In this document: in pieces, positions 16,524-26,300 of the stretch | How positions within the stretch are numbered: the first letter of the stretch is position 1 | Layout of the letters: each line of letters begins with the position of its first letter | Origin: Acidobacteriota bacterium | Lineage (GTDB): Bacteria; Acidobacteriota; Terriglobia; Bryobacterales; Bryobacteraceae | Length of the DNA stretch: 38,033 nt | Assembly (NCBI GenBank): GCA_947470805.1 | Contig: CANIVU010000087.1 | Span: forward strand, 1-38,033 | Direction of reading: 5' to 3' | Made by a program: the position numbers and the translations under genes | The notes under the pieces: model-generated | What the model saw: only the letters and a program-made list of their open reading frames with translations | Told to the model about the DNA's origin: nothing | Databases searched by the model: none

Positions 16524-17429
16524 TTAGCGCTTCTTGGTGGCGGGCCGCCCGCCGGGCCGCGCCGGGCCGTTTAGCGCGGCGAGTTCGGTCTTGGCCTTGG
16601 CTGCGTTGTCGTGATTGGGGAACTTCTTGATCAGCGAGGTGAACTCCTGACGGGCTTCGGCCTTGAAGCCGGCCTTCACCAAGGCTCGCCCTTTTTGCAG
16701 CATCGCGTCGGAGGTCTTAGGGTTGTCGGGATACTTTTCGAGCAGCGTGTCGAAGGCCATCAGCGCGCCGTCGAGATCACCGCGCAGGTACTTGATTTCG
16801 CCGATGTAGTATTGGGCGTTGGGCGCCAGATCGGTGTTGCCGAACCACTTCAGATAGTTCTGGAACTGCTCGATGGCGAGGTCGGAATTGCCGGCCGTCT
16901 TGTCGCGCATGGCGCCGTTGTAGAGCGTTTCGGCGGAGACGCCAGCCGGGGCGCCGTTGGGGTTGGCGGCGTTGGGCGCGGTCGTCGGATTGGGCGGCGG
17001 TAGCGCCGGCGTGGCGATCAGCTTCACGGCCGTGTTGATATCGGCGATCTGATTCTGCAGCTTACCCATGCGGGACGACAGATCAGTAATCGACTCGCGG
17101 ACGCCGCCGAAGTCGTTGGACATCGTGTCTACCTTCGCGCCGAGGCCGGCCACCGGGGCGACCAGCAGCCGTTCCTGCTCCTTCATCCGGTCGCGCATGG
17201 CAGCGTCGAGCACGGCGACCGCGGTATTGGCCTTGTTGGCGGAATCGAGGATCTGCTGGACCATCACCTGCATGGCCGCCATCTTTTCATCCTGGGAGCG
17301 CTGGAGAGCGCGGATCTGATCCTGCATCAGCAGGATGTCACGTTGAATTTCGGCGATCTTTTCCTTCTGGGAGAAGACGGGGATGCTGGAGAGAAAAAGG
17401 ACGGAGAGAAGAAAGAGGGGGTGTTTCAT
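16524..17429 (-). CDS. cpoB: Tol-Pal system protein CpoB/YbgF
   Basis: The 301-residue periplasmic protein has a signal peptide (MKHPLFLLSVLFLSSIPVFS) and an N-terminal coiled coil (about residues 22-140, heptad-rich with DIL-x-MQDQIRALQRSQDEKMAAM). A Pro/Asn/Ala linker leads to a C-terminal TPR domain (about 165-285; AETLYNGAMRDKTAGNSDLAIEQF and following helices). This is the YbgF/CpoB architecture. CpoB coordinates peptidoglycan synthesis with outer-membrane constriction in E. coli and binds TolA. The C-terminal tail is basic and Pro-rich. It follows pal after a 69-bp gap containing a strong hairpin. The ATG start is supported by the leader. Confidence 0.92.
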   Translation of the reverse strand: MKHPLFLLSVLFLSSIPVFSQKEKIAEIQRDILLMQDQIRALQRSQDEKMAAMQVMVQQILDSANKANTAVAVLDAAMRDRMKEQERLLVAPVAGLGAKVDTMSNDFGGVRESITDLSSRMGKLQNQIADINTAVKLIATPALPPPNPTTAPNAANPNGAPAGVSAETLYNGAMRDKTAGNSDLAIEQFQNYLKWFGNTDLAPNAQYYIGEIKYLRGDLDGALMAFDTLLEKYPDNPKTSDAMLQKGRALVKAGFKAEARQEFTSLIKKFPNHDNAAKAKTELAALNGPARPGGRPATKKR

Positions 17430-17447
17430 ATCAGGACTTCTAACAGA

Positions 17448-17475
17448 ACGGGGACGAAGCGAACTTCGTCCCCGT
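17448..17475 (-). terminator. 12-bp hairpin between pal and cpoB (attenuator or mRNA stabiliser)
   Basis: On the minus strand ACGGGGACGAAG and its exact complement flank a TTCG loop. Only short, broken T's follow, so full termination is unlikely. Its place between two operon genes suggests differential expression, with more Pal than CpoB. Confidence 0.55.
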
Positions 17476-17498
17476 GGCTGGTTATTGGTTAGCGAGCG

Positions 17499-18296
17499 TT
17501 ACTGCCCGGTGAAGTGGTCGCGGCGATTTTTCTGCCAGCAAGCTTCGCTGTTGTCGGTGCACTGCGGCCGTTCCTTACCGTAGGAGAGGGTACGGAGACG
17601 GTCAGCCGGGACACCAAGCTGGACCAGGAATTCCTTGGCGGCGATGGCGCGGCGGTCACCGAGGCCGAGGTTGTATTCGGCCGAACCACGTTCGTCGGCG
17701 TGGCCTTCGATCGTGACGGTGCCGGTCGAGTAATCGCGGAAGATGGTCTTCAGCTTGTCGGCGTTCTGGGTCAGCACGTTGCGGGCGTCTTCACGGACAT
17801 CCGACTTGTCGAAGTCGAAGTAGACATCCTGGATTTCGCGGGCAATTGCTTCACCAAACGTTGCCTTGGGCGCGGGCGTGTCCTTCACGGCAGCGGGTGC
17901 CGGAGCGGTCACATTCACGGTCACGGTTTCGCTCACCGAGCCGCCGGCGTTGGTGGCGGTCAGCGTGTAGGTGGTGGTGTTGCTCGGGAACACCGAACGG
18001 TTACCAGAGATGGTTCCACCGGAAGGCGACGTTCCGATCATGCCGAGCCCCTGATTGATGCTGGCGGTCTCCGCGCCGGTCACTTCCCACTTGAGCGACG
18101 AGGCCTGGCCGCGTTCAATCGTGGCGGGTTCGGCCGTGAAGAATTTCACGATCGGCTTTGCCACAACTTTCGGGGCGGGCGCCTCCTGCTTCGGAGCGGG
18201 CGGGGGTGCGGGTGCGGGAACTTTCTTCTTACACCCTGCCGCGAAAAAGCTCAGACAGAGCGCCAACGCTAGTGCACTGGCTTTATTGGTAGTCAT
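17499..18296 (-). CDS. pal: peptidoglycan-associated lipoprotein Pal with an Ig-like insertion
   Basis: The 265-residue lipoprotein has a lipobox (AAGC, Cys22) followed by KKK and a Pro/Ala-rich linker. The middle (about 48-130) is an Ig/PKD-like beta domain (IVKFFTAEPATIERGQASSLKWEV, TTTYTLTATNAGGS). The C-terminal OmpA-like domain (about 150-265) has VYFDFDKSDVR, TIEGHADERGSAEYN, the DRRA helix start and LGVPADRL, the residues that bind diaminopimelate in peptidoglycan. Canonical Pal is shorter (about 150-170 residues) and lacks the Ig-like part. Pal links the outer membrane to the cell wall and is used by TolB. GGAGG lies 11 bases before the ATG. The C-terminus carries an ECWQKNRRDHF element. 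Confidence 0.94.
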   Translation of the reverse strand: MTTNKASALALALCLSFFAAGCKKKVPAPAPPPAPKQEAPAPKVVAKPIVKFFTAEPATIERGQASSLKWEVTGAETASINQGLGMIGTSPSGGTISGNRSVFPSNTTTYTLTATNAGGSVSETVTVNVTAPAPAAVKDTPAPKATFGEAIAREIQDVYFDFDKSDVREDARNVLTQNADKLKTIFRDYSTGTVTIEGHADERGSAEYNLGLGDRRAIAAKEFLVQLGVPADRLRTLSYGKERPQCTDNSEACWQKNRRDHFTGQ

Positions 18297-18354
18297 CCTG
18301 GTATCTGCCTCCTGGAATATTTTGCTGCGGTCGTATTACTTGAGATTAGTGCTG

Positions 18355-18367
18355 GGCGCCGAGCGCC
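18355..18367 (-). other. short GC hairpin between tolB and pal
   Basis: GGCGC-N3-GCGCC lies in the 76-bp tolB-pal gap. No T-run follows on the minus strand, so it is more likely an RNA processing or stability element than a terminator. Confidence 0.35.
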
Positions 18368-18372
18368 TGATG

Positions 18373-19725
18373 TTACTTGGACCAGGCCGGTTTTTCGTTG
18401 ATTCCGGCTGAGGTCAGTTGTCGAAGTTGGGAGCCATCAGCGAGCATCGACCAGATTTGGCTGCGCCCGCCGCGGTCGGATGAGAACACAATATGCTTGC
18501 CGTCCGGGGCCCACGTAGGGTTCTCGTTCCGGCCCGCGCCGCTGGTGAGCTGTACGTACTCGCGTGTGTTCACGTCCATCACAAAAATATTGAAGTTACC
18601 GGGATCATATCCTCTCGTCCACGCAAAGGCAATATGGGTACCCTGCGGATTCCAGGACGGATTCGTTGCTTGCCCTTCTCCGGTTGTCAGGCGCTGAACA
18701 TCCGCACCGTCACTATTCATTCTATACACTTGCGGCGACCCGCCGCCCCTCCCCGACACAAAAACTATGTCGTTGCCGGTCTTCGGATTGATCTTTGGCT
18801 CCACTTCGACGGCCCGGGTATTCGTGAGGCGGCGGATACCGGAACCGTCGGCGTTAGCCATGTAAATCTGCGAAAAACTGCTTGCAGATGAGGAAAACGC
18901 AATCTGTTTGCTGTCGGGAGAGTAGCTGGGATTTTGGTTTGTACCGGCCCTTGGATTCAAAAAAGGGATGCGCCGGAGGGTCTCCAAAGAATGCACTAAA
19001 ATTTGTGGCTGACCGAGCGCCCAGGACGTAAAAGCGATGCGCGAACCGTCCGGAGAGACCGACGGCATGGTGGAAATCGACTTGTAGGAGGTGATTTGCT
19101 TCTGTCCCTGGCCGTCATAATCCATCGACCAGATCTCTTTATTGCCGCTGCGGTTGGACACAAAATAAATTTTTGAGCCGGCGAGGGACTCGACGCCGAA
19201 GTGCTTCAGGATGTCGGCGGCGAACTCGTGGGCCACCTTGCGCGCGCCGGCTTCGTCGACGGGTCCGAAGTAGAGTTTGCCGAAAGCCTGAGCGCTGGAG
19301 ACGTCGGCCTGCTTCACGTTGAAGAGCCAGCCGTAGAGGACGATTTGGCCGTCCTTTTCGGCGGCATAGCCGAAGGCGAGGTAATCGGCATTGACGGGCG
19401 GGTCCGACCAGTCTTGCAGCCACGGGGCGGCGTTGCGATTATTGGGGTCGTACTGGAGCGGCTTGCGGAAGTCGGTGGGCTGCTGCGGCACGCGCGTGGG
19501 GTACATGCTCTTCGGCGCCATTTTGAAAACGGCGGCGTCTTCCAGATCGCGGAAGATGGTGGCATTTACAATGCTCATGAGGGCTTCGGCGCGTCCGGCG
19601 CCGCGCATGTCGGGCACGGCGATGACGGCCTTCTGCGTACCCATGATGGATCCGGTGATGTCCGGCCGCGGCTGCGCGATTGCGGCGGCGGCGATAACGA
19701 GAAAGGAGACAAGTAATTTTTTCAT
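18373..19725 (-). CDS. tolB: Tol-Pal system beta-propeller protein TolB
   Basis: The 450-residue periplasmic protein has a signal peptide (MKKLLVSFLVIAAAAIAQ). An N-terminal TolB-N domain (about 20-190, ending EFAADILKHFGV) is followed by a six-bladed propeller made of PD40/WD40-like repeats. Repeated features are SPDGSRIAF, SPDSKQIAF, NPQGTHIAF and APDGKHIVF blades spaced at about 43-46 residues, each with an IY/IW-x-M strand. TolB binds Pal and TolA and transmits the proton-motive-force-driven signal that frees Pal at division sites. The ATG overlaps the tolA stop by four bases (ATGA), indicating coupled translation. Length agrees with the family. Confidence 0.95.
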   Translation of the reverse strand: MKKLLVSFLVIAAAAIAQPRPDITGSIMGTQKAVIAVPDMRGAGRAEALMSIVNATIFRDLEDAAVFKMAPKSMYPTRVPQQPTDFRKPLQYDPNNRNAAPWLQDWSDPPVNADYLAFGYAAEKDGQIVLYGWLFNVKQADVSSAQAFGKLYFGPVDEAGARKVAHEFAADILKHFGVESLAGSKIYFVSNRSGNKEIWSMDYDGQGQKQITSYKSISTMPSVSPDGSRIAFTSWALGQPQILVHSLETLRRIPFLNPRAGTNQNPSYSPDSKQIAFSSSASSFSQIYMANADGSGIRRLTNTRAVEVEPKINPKTGNDIVFVSGRGGGSPQVYRMNSDGADVQRLTTGEGQATNPSWNPQGTHIAFAWTRGYDPGNFNIFVMDVNTREYVQLTSGAGRNENPTWAPDGKHIVFSSDRGGRSQIWSMLADGSQLRQLTSAGINEKPAWSK

Positions 19726-20501
19726 CGCTGTAGTTGGAAGGTGAATTCTACGTTGGCCGAACTGCGTTCAAACTCCCGGGGCAGTTCGGGAAGAGGAGAT
19801 GCATCAAGGACGGCGCGGCGCGCCGAAAAGTCGAGAGTAGGAACGCCACTGGATTGGACAATGCGCACATTTTGCACCGTGCCATTGCGCAGAATGTCGA
19901 AATTGACGATGGCGACCTGGGCGTTGCGCGCGATGCGGTCTACGTCGTGCGTTTGCCATTTTTCAGAGATGCGGCGGCGCAGCAGATCGGCATAGGCGCC
20001 GAAGCGGTTTCCGAATGGTGTGCCGGTGCCAACGCCCACGCCACCGGCGCCCACGGTGCCGTACATGGGGTTCGACATCGCCTGCCCGGCGGAGGTGCGG
20101 AGTTGGTTCTTGCGTAGCTCGTCCGAGGAGCGGTACTGGTAGCGGCTGGAGGCCTGCTGCTGCTTGCGCTCCTTGCGATTGGTGGAGAGGGCGATCGCGT
20201 CCTCCTCCTCCTTCTGCACACGGTCGCGGTCACGATCTTTCTTCTCGGCCTTCTCCACTTCCGATTCCGAATCATCGGCCTTCGGATTGGGCCGCGCAGT
20301 GCGGGTGGGCAGAGGAATGCGATCAACCGGGGTGACGGCGAAACCCGCGCCAGGATTGGCGTTCGGGTCGCCCCACCGGTCCTGGGCGCGGAAGTTGATG
20401 TAACCCCAAAAGATGCCGAACCCGACGATGCCCACATGCAGAACGAACGAGTAGGCGAAGCCCGACTTCAAATTCTCTTCGCGTTGGAACGGGGTGGTCA
20501 T
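19722..20501 (-). CDS. tolA: TolA/TonB-like energy-transducing protein
   Basis: The 259-residue protein has a cytoplasmic N-terminus, one transmembrane helix (about residues 15-36) and a charged low-complexity spacer (about 60-115; KAEKKDRDRDRVQKEEEDA). Its C-terminal TonB/TolA-type domain (about 165-259) has LLRRRISEKW, VQNVRIVQSSG and FSARRAVLDASPLPELP. Position between tolR and tolB makes TolA the best name, although the C-terminal domain looks like the TonB_2 form. It should span the periplasm and couple the TolQR motor to TolB-Pal and, possibly, to the neighbouring TonB-dependent receptor. Start and stop overlap tolR (TAATG) and tolB (ATGA). The spacer is much shorter than in E. coli TolA. 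Confidence 0.88.
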   Translation of the reverse strand: MTTPFQREENLKSGFAYSFVLHVGIVGFGIFWGYINFRAQDRWGDPNANPGAGFAVTPVDRIPLPTRTARPNPKADDSESEVEKAEKKDRDRDRVQKEEEDAIALSTNRKERKQQQASSRYQYRSSDELRKNQLRTSAGQAMSNPMYGTVGAGGVGVGTGTPFGNRFGAYADLLRRRISEKWQTHDVDRIARNAQVAIVNFDILRNGTVQNVRIVQSSGVPTLDFSARRAVLDASPLPELPREFERSSANVEFTFQLQR

Positions 20502-20935
20502 TAGCGGCGGCGGCCGGCCTCGTCAACCGGTTGCGTCACCATGCGGACGTCCAGTTTCGCCTGGCCCAGTTCGCTTACCACCTGCGCGATCGGGTCCCAC
20601 GGCGTGGCCTTATCGGCGCGCACGTAGACGGCCTTCTGCCCGGGGAAGCGCTTCTTCACCAGGTCGCCCACCTCGTTGATGTTGACGTCCTTTTCGTTCA
20701 GTTTCATTTCGCCGTCTTTGGAAATGGAGACGACGGGAAGCTCCTGCGAGGAGTTGCGGACCTGCTTCACCTTCGGCACGTCCACCTCCAGGCCGAACTC
20801 CATCACATGCGCCGTGAGCATGAAGATGATCAGCAGAACGAGTACGACGTCCACCAGCGGGATGATATTGATCTCGGCCAGCGAATCGAAATTGCCGCGC
20901 CGCCCGCGTCCGCCATGTTTCATGGAGAAGGCCAT
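20501..20935 (-). CDS. tolR: ExbD/TolR family motor protein
   Basis: The 144-residue protein has a basic N-terminus (KHGGRGRRG), the signature AEINIIPLVDVVLVLLIIFML with the proton-conducting Asp at the start of its single transmembrane helix (about residue 29), and a periplasmic ExbD-like domain ending ELGQAKLDVRMVTQP. TolR forms with TolQ the proton channel that energises TolA. GAAGGG precedes the ATG, and an ATG four codons in is possible. The gene starts 3 bp after tolQ and overlaps tolA by one base, so the three are tightly coupled. Confidence 0.95.
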   Translation of the reverse strand: MAFSMKHGGRGRRGNFDSLAEINIIPLVDVVLVLLIIFMLTAHVMEFGLEVDVPKVKQVRNSSQELPVVSISKDGEMKLNEKDVNINEVGDLVKKRFPGQKAVYVRADKATPWDPIAQVVSELGQAKLDVRMVTQPVDEAGRRR

Positions 20936-20938
20936 GGT

Positions 20939-21646
20939 TTACCCTTCGTAGACGCGTTCGATGAGGTTCATGAACTCCAGGCCGAAGTCGTCCATGCGGC
21001 CGCTGAGTTCGCGGATGACGAAGCCGAAGTAGTTATAAAAAATGGCGGCGGGGATGGCGGCGAACAGGCCCATGGCCGTTGCGATCAGCGCCTCGGCAAT
21101 GCCGGGGCCAACGGCCCGTAGGCTGGCCGCGCCCGCGCCCGTGAGCGCCTGGAACGCGTCGATAATGCCCCACACCGTGCCGAACAGCCCGACGAAGGGC
21201 GTGATGGCCGCCGTCGTCGCCAGCCAGTTCATGTTCTTTTCCAACCGGGCGATCTCTTCACCCGCGCCGATCTGCAGGCTGCGTTCCACGGCTGTACGGT
21301 TCGTTAGAGTCTTGCGGACCCGCACCTGCCGGTCCACTTCGGCGTATCCGTAGTCATAGACCGTCACCAGCGGCGCCGCCGGGAACTGTTCGCAAGCGGC
21401 CGTGATGCCCTCAAACCCGCTGGCCTTCCGGAAGGCGCGCAGGAACTTGCCATTCTCCTGCTGGGCGCGGCGCAGGCGGCTCCACTTGCTGAAAATGATG
21501 GCCCAGGAGTAGCAGCTGGCCACAACGAGAAGCGCAAGAACCGCCATGGAGATCGGCTTCGACGTGCTGACGAGGCTCCAAAGTCCGGGTGTGGACGGGG
21601 CGGCGGCGAGGGCGGGGAGGAAAAGGTGTATCAACAGACGCTCCAA
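20939..21646 (-). CDS. tolQ: MotA/TolQ/ExbB proton channel family protein TolQ
   Basis: The 235-residue inner-membrane protein has three hydrophobic segments (about 30-55, 135-160, 175-200). The conserved first part is GLWSLV, then VASCYSWAIIFSKWSRLRRA. The TolQ/ExbB core has LATTAAITPFVGLFGTVWGI and GPGIAEALIATAMGLFAAIPA. With TolR it forms the motor that couples proton flow to TolA. No ATG is available before the first helix. The TTG at 21646 follows GGGAAG closely, and a TTG four codons later has GGAG at a better distance, so the N-terminus is uncertain by a few residues. It is the first gene of the tol-pal cluster, 67 bp after the amidohydrolase gene, with no clear terminator or sigma-70 promoter between. 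Confidence 0.94.
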   Translation of the reverse strand: MERLLIHLFLPALAAAPSTPGLWSLVSTSKPISMAVLALLVVASCYSWAIIFSKWSRLRRAQQENGKFLRAFRKASGFEGITAACEQFPAAPLVTVYDYGYAEVDRQVRVRKTLTNRTAVERSLQIGAGEEIARLEKNMNWLATTAAITPFVGLFGTVWGIIDAFQALTGAGAASLRAVGPGIAEALIATAMGLFAAIPAAIFYNYFGFVIRELSGRMDDFGLEFMNLIERVYEG

Positions 21647-21713
21647 CTTCCCATTTTATGACGGGGACGGGCCCTGGAAAGTTGGCGGATTAACAATTTC
21701 TAGTGGAAATGTT

Positions 21714-23342
21714 TTAGTGCTGATAAAGAACCCGGCCGTCGAAGACGGTCATATCGACCGTGGTTTTGTGAATATCCATCGTTGGGATGCTGAACAGATT
21801 CTGGTTCAGCACCACGATATCGGCCAGCAATCCGGGGCGGATCGTTCCTTTCACGGCTTCTTCCCGGCCCGCGTAGGCGCTGTTGGCCGTATAGGCGCGC
21901 AGCGCGGTTTCCACGCTCACACGTTCCTCCGGAATCCACCCTTGCGGCGGCAGGCCGGTGGTGGTGCGGCGGTTCACGGCGTTGTGGATGCCCCGGATCG
22001 GATTCAGCGAAATCGATGCCGGCCAGTCGCTCGAAAATACCAGCCGCCCGCCGGCCTTCTCGATACTCCGCCAGGCAAACCCGCGCCGCGTTCGCTCCGG
22101 ACCGATGCAGGCCGACCAGATTTCAATCGTCGCCGGGTCGGCGTGAATCGGCTGCATGGAGGGCAACACCCCCAGCGCGGCGAACCGAGGCATGTCCGCC
22201 GGGTCGATCGTTTCGATGTGCTCAATCCGGTGGCGGCCGGCGGGCGAAACCTTCGCGTAGCCGTCGAGCGCTATTCGCACCGCCCGGTCCCCGATCGCGT
22301 GGGTGAAGATCTGCAGGCCGAGCGAGTCGGCCATCGTGACCGTTTTCCCGAACTGTTCCGCGGTCCAGGCGGAGTTGCCGCTCGTGCCCGGCTTGTTCGA
22401 ATATGGCGCCAACATCGCGGCCGTATAGGATTCAATCACGCCGTCCATCATGATCTTGATCGCGCCCACCCGCAGCAGCGGACCGGCGTACTTCTGCCGC
22501 ATCGCCGCGTAGTCCCGCAGCGTGGCCTCGGTCTCCATCGGGCCGACGGACATCGCGAACGCCGCCCGCATCGTCAGCTTATTCCGGCTCTTCAACTCCT
22601 CATACAGCTCCAATTCGTCCAGCGAGCCATTCGCGTTCTGCACGCTGGTAATGCCCAACGACGCGGCCAGCCGCAGCCCCGCCTCCAAGCTGGCGAGCTT
22701 CTGATTCCGATCCGCCGTCGGAATCAATCGCCGAACCAACCCCATCGCACCTTCCTTCAATGTGCCCGTCGGCTCTCCCGTCTTCGGATCCTTGACGATC
22801 TCGCCAAACCCGGTGAAAGCGGTGTCCCTGGTGATCTTCGCCAACTCCAGTGCCTTCGAATTCACCCACGCGGTGTGCCCGTCATAGGCGGACAGAAACA
22901 CCGGGCGGTCCGGCACCACTTTGTCCAACTCCGCCTTGTTCGGCAGTCGCCCCCGCGGGATGCAGACGTACTCCCATCCGCGGCCATTCAGCCACTTGTC
23001 CGCCGGGTGCGCCTTGGCGAACTTCGCCACCTCCGCCTGCATCGCCTCCATCGTGCAGATGCCATTCAAATCGATCTGCGTCAGCCCCATCGATCCGCCA
23101 AGAAAATGCAGGTGCGCGTCATTAAATCCCGGAATCGTCAGGTGCCTTTTGAGATCAATAATCCGCGCACCCTTGGCCTGTTTGGCCACCTCCGCGTCGC
23201 TGCCCACGGCGGCAATCGTGTTGCCGCGAATCAGTACTGACTCGGCCCACGGCCGCGCCGCGTCGGCGGTCCAGATCGTACCGTTCCGCAACCACAAATC
23301 ATCAGCGAAGACCGAACAGGCCAGGAAGAAAAAGAGCCGCAT
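21714..23342 (-). CDS. secreted YtcJ-like amidohydrolase (amidohydrolase_3)
   Basis: The 542-residue protein has a short signal peptide (MRLFFFLACSVFA) and the amidohydrolase_3 domain throughout. Conserved points are LRNGTIWTAD at the N-terminal sandwich, the HLH metal motif in NDAHLHFLGG, AYDGHTAWVN, IKIMMDGVIESYTA, THAIGDRAV, HRIEHIE and FSSDWP with the catalytic Asp. The C-terminal TANSAYAGREEAVKGTIRPGLLADIVVL closes the composite sandwich. All expected metal ligands appear present, so a functional amide- or ester-hydrolase in the periplasm is likely, with the substrate unknown. The ATG overlaps the receptor stop (TAATG), so receptor and hydrolase are translated together. This suggests that the hydrolase processes whatever the receptor imports. 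Confidence 0.92.
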   Translation of the reverse strand: MRLFFFLACSVFADDLWLRNGTIWTADAARPWAESVLIRGNTIAAVGSDAEVAKQAKGARIIDLKRHLTIPGFNDAHLHFLGGSMGLTQIDLNGICTMEAMQAEVAKFAKAHPADKWLNGRGWEYVCIPRGRLPNKAELDKVVPDRPVFLSAYDGHTAWVNSKALELAKITRDTAFTGFGEIVKDPKTGEPTGTLKEGAMGLVRRLIPTADRNQKLASLEAGLRLAASLGITSVQNANGSLDELELYEELKSRNKLTMRAAFAMSVGPMETEATLRDYAAMRQKYAGPLLRVGAIKIMMDGVIESYTAAMLAPYSNKPGTSGNSAWTAEQFGKTVTMADSLGLQIFTHAIGDRAVRIALDGYAKVSPAGRHRIEHIETIDPADMPRFAALGVLPSMQPIHADPATIEIWSACIGPERTRRGFAWRSIEKAGGRLVFSSDWPASISLNPIRGIHNAVNRRTTTGLPPQGWIPEERVSVETALRAYTANSAYAGREEAVKGTIRPGLLADIVVLNQNLFSIPTMDIHKTTVDMTVFDGRVLYQH

Positions 23343-26300
23343 TAAAACGAGAATCGCACACCGAGTTGAATCCGGCGCGGATCGGCGGCGGAGGTGAAGC
23401 CCAGCGGGTCGCTCGGTCCCCGGTCGTCGCGGCCCCGCAGGTTGAACGGCCCGCTGATGTTGCCCACCACGTTGTTCACCGACGTGTAGTTCAGGTTGTT
23501 GAACAGGTTGAACGCCTCCGCCATGAATTCGAGCTTGCGGCCCTCCCCGGCTGGAATGCGGCGCGAAATGCGCAGATCGAACGCGCCGAACGCCGGGCCG
23601 ATGCCCGTGTTGCGGCCCGCGAAGTACGGCCGGTCTGTCGTGTTATGCCGGTCGTTGTTCAGTTCGGTCCCGGCCAGGAGGTTGAACGGCCGAGAGCCGG
23701 TATACCGGAAAATGGGCGTGAACAGCGTGTCGGCCCACAGGCGATTCGCCTTCTCCGGTGTTTGCAGCACGGCGTAGAGAACCACCTTGTGGCGCTGATC
23801 GAAGCTCGAAAGCGCCCGCTCCGCGCGCCGGTTGGTCTGGTCGTTGGGCTGAAAGTCGGAGTTGAAATCCGTCGTCTCGTCGATCGCCTTGGCGAACGTG
23901 TAGTTGAAGTGGAACGTCGCACGCCGGCTCATCCGGTGCGTCGCCTCCAGCATCAGGCCGTGGTAGCCGCTGGTGGCGTTGGACTCATACAAATTCTCCT
24001 GGAACACCAGCGGATTGACGAAGAACGCCGCGCCGGTTGGGTTGGCCGCGAACGGGCCCCAATCGCGAATCCCCTTGGCCGGATTGACCGGCGCCGGCAG
24101 CAGGTTGATGTCGCGCGACGTCGTCAGGTGCAGCCCGCGCACGCCGACATAGCTCGCCGAAACCGCCAGGTTTTTCACCATTTCTCGCTCGATGCCGAAG
24201 CTGAACTGTTGCGCGTAGCCGTTCACGTAATCCGGCGCCGGGCGGAACAGTACCGTCAAGGGCGGGCGCGGGCCGGTCTGGCTGACGTTGATGCCGAACT
24301 GCCGCAGGTCGCCCGCGGTAATCGGCCGCTGCGGCGTGGGAATGCCGATCACGCCCTGCGCCCGCAGCGTGGAGAAAATGTTGATCGGTCCGTTCGGCGC
24401 CGTTGGTGCCGACGCGTTCAACACGCTCAGCACCTGCGCAATCTGCCGCTTCCCGTCAATCTCATTCAGCGCCTGCACGACGTAGTCGATCTGGAAATCA
24501 ATCGGGGCATAAAACACGCCATACCCGCCCCGAATCGTCGTCTTCCGGTCCTTGCCCGGTGCCCAGGAGAAGCCCAGCCGCGGCGCAAAATTATTGGTGT
24601 CCGTCGGCAACGGCAGTTTGCGGTTGTCTCGCTCGTAACGGATGCCGTAGTTGAGCGTCAGGCCATTGACGGGCGTCCATGTATCCTGCGCATAAATCGC
24701 ATAGAGCGGAAGCGTGCCGCGCACAATCGGGTCTCCGAACCCTTGCTGGTAGCTCTGCGCCAGGCCCAGATTAAACGCCTGCAGCGAGTTGATACTGGTG
24801 CTGGCGAGCGCCGCATTCACAAGCGATCCCGGCAGCGCGCCAAACGTAAACCGGCCCGCCATAAATGTCGCCGAATCCTGCGTAACGTTGCGGATCAGTA
24901 CATTCCCGCCGAACTTCCACGCGTGTTTTCCGCGGAAAAGGCTGACGTTGTCGGCAATCTCGTTCCGCCGCGAAAGCGTGGTCGCGGGCAGATAACGGTC
25001 GCGGTTAAAACTGCCAAAGCCCGCGATGTCGAGCGACGGGCCGTTCGGGTCCGTGCTGGCCGTGTTCAGCACGTAGTGATTGAACTGCGCGCGGAATTCG
25101 TTCACCGCGGTCGGCGAAAACGAATGCGGATAGTTGAGCAATACCGTGTGATCCCGGAACGACTGGATGTACCCGCGCGACTGTCCCACCAGTGCGCCCA
25201 CTCCTTCGTTGGAATCGTAAATATTCGTCGCGTTGTAGCGGAAGCTCACCGCGTTCGCATCGCTGAATCGATGGTCGATGCGGAACATTCCTTTGTGGTC
25301 ATCGGTCTGAAACGGAAAGATCCCGCTGTTCTTCCGGAACATCTCCTGTACCGCCGGCGGGGTCGATAGCACGCCCCGCAACTGCGCCGCTGCCGGTGCA
25401 GGCAACCGCTGCAGTATCGCCTCCTGCTCCCTCGTCGGCCCAAAAATCGAAAGGTCCGTCAGCACCGGCACCGTCCGGTTTTCCCGGCGACGAAGCCGTT
25501 CGTAGCTCAGGAAATAGAACGTCTTGTCCTTGGCGATCGGCCCGCCAATTGTCCCCCCAAACTGCTGCCGGTCGGAGTCTGGTTTCACGCGCCGCAACAC
25601 GGTCCCTTCCAGGTTCACCGCGAACGGATCGGTCGCGTCCAATGACTGATGCCGGAAGAACGCGAACGCCGAGCCGTGCAATTGATTGGAGCCGGAGCGC
25701 GTGACGATGTTGATCACCCCGCCGCGCGCCGAACCGTGCTCGGCCGAATAGTTCGAACGGTTCACCTGGAACTCCTGCACAGCCTCCTGGCTTACCGTCG
25801 GCCGCACGCCGCCGCCCGGATCGTTGGCTTCGCCGCCGTCCACGTTCACGCTGTTCCCGCGCCCGTTAGAGCCGTAAAAGGACAGCCCGGAATCCGGCGT
25901 CTGTTTCACGCGAAAGCTGTTGGAATCGGCCAGCGCTTTGGAATCAGCCACCCCCGGCGCCAGCAGAGAAAACGTCAGATAATCGCGCCGGTTGATCGGT
26001 AGATTGCGCACCGAATCCTGTGTCAGCGTGTTCGACTGCTGCGTGCGTTGCGACTCGATCAGCGGCACTTCCGCCGTGACATTCAACTCCAGTTGCGACG
26101 CGGCCACGTCGAGATGGATCTCGAGCGTTGCTTCCTGCCCCACCGTCAACTCCAACCCGTCCCGCTTCCACGGCGCAAAGCCGGCTTTGCCCGCCTCCAC
26201 GCGGTAGATCCCCGGAACCACAAACGGCAACAGATAGGTGCCGTCGGTCCCGGCGACCGTCTCGAACTTGGCGTTCGTCGCGCTGTTTGTCAGGATCACG

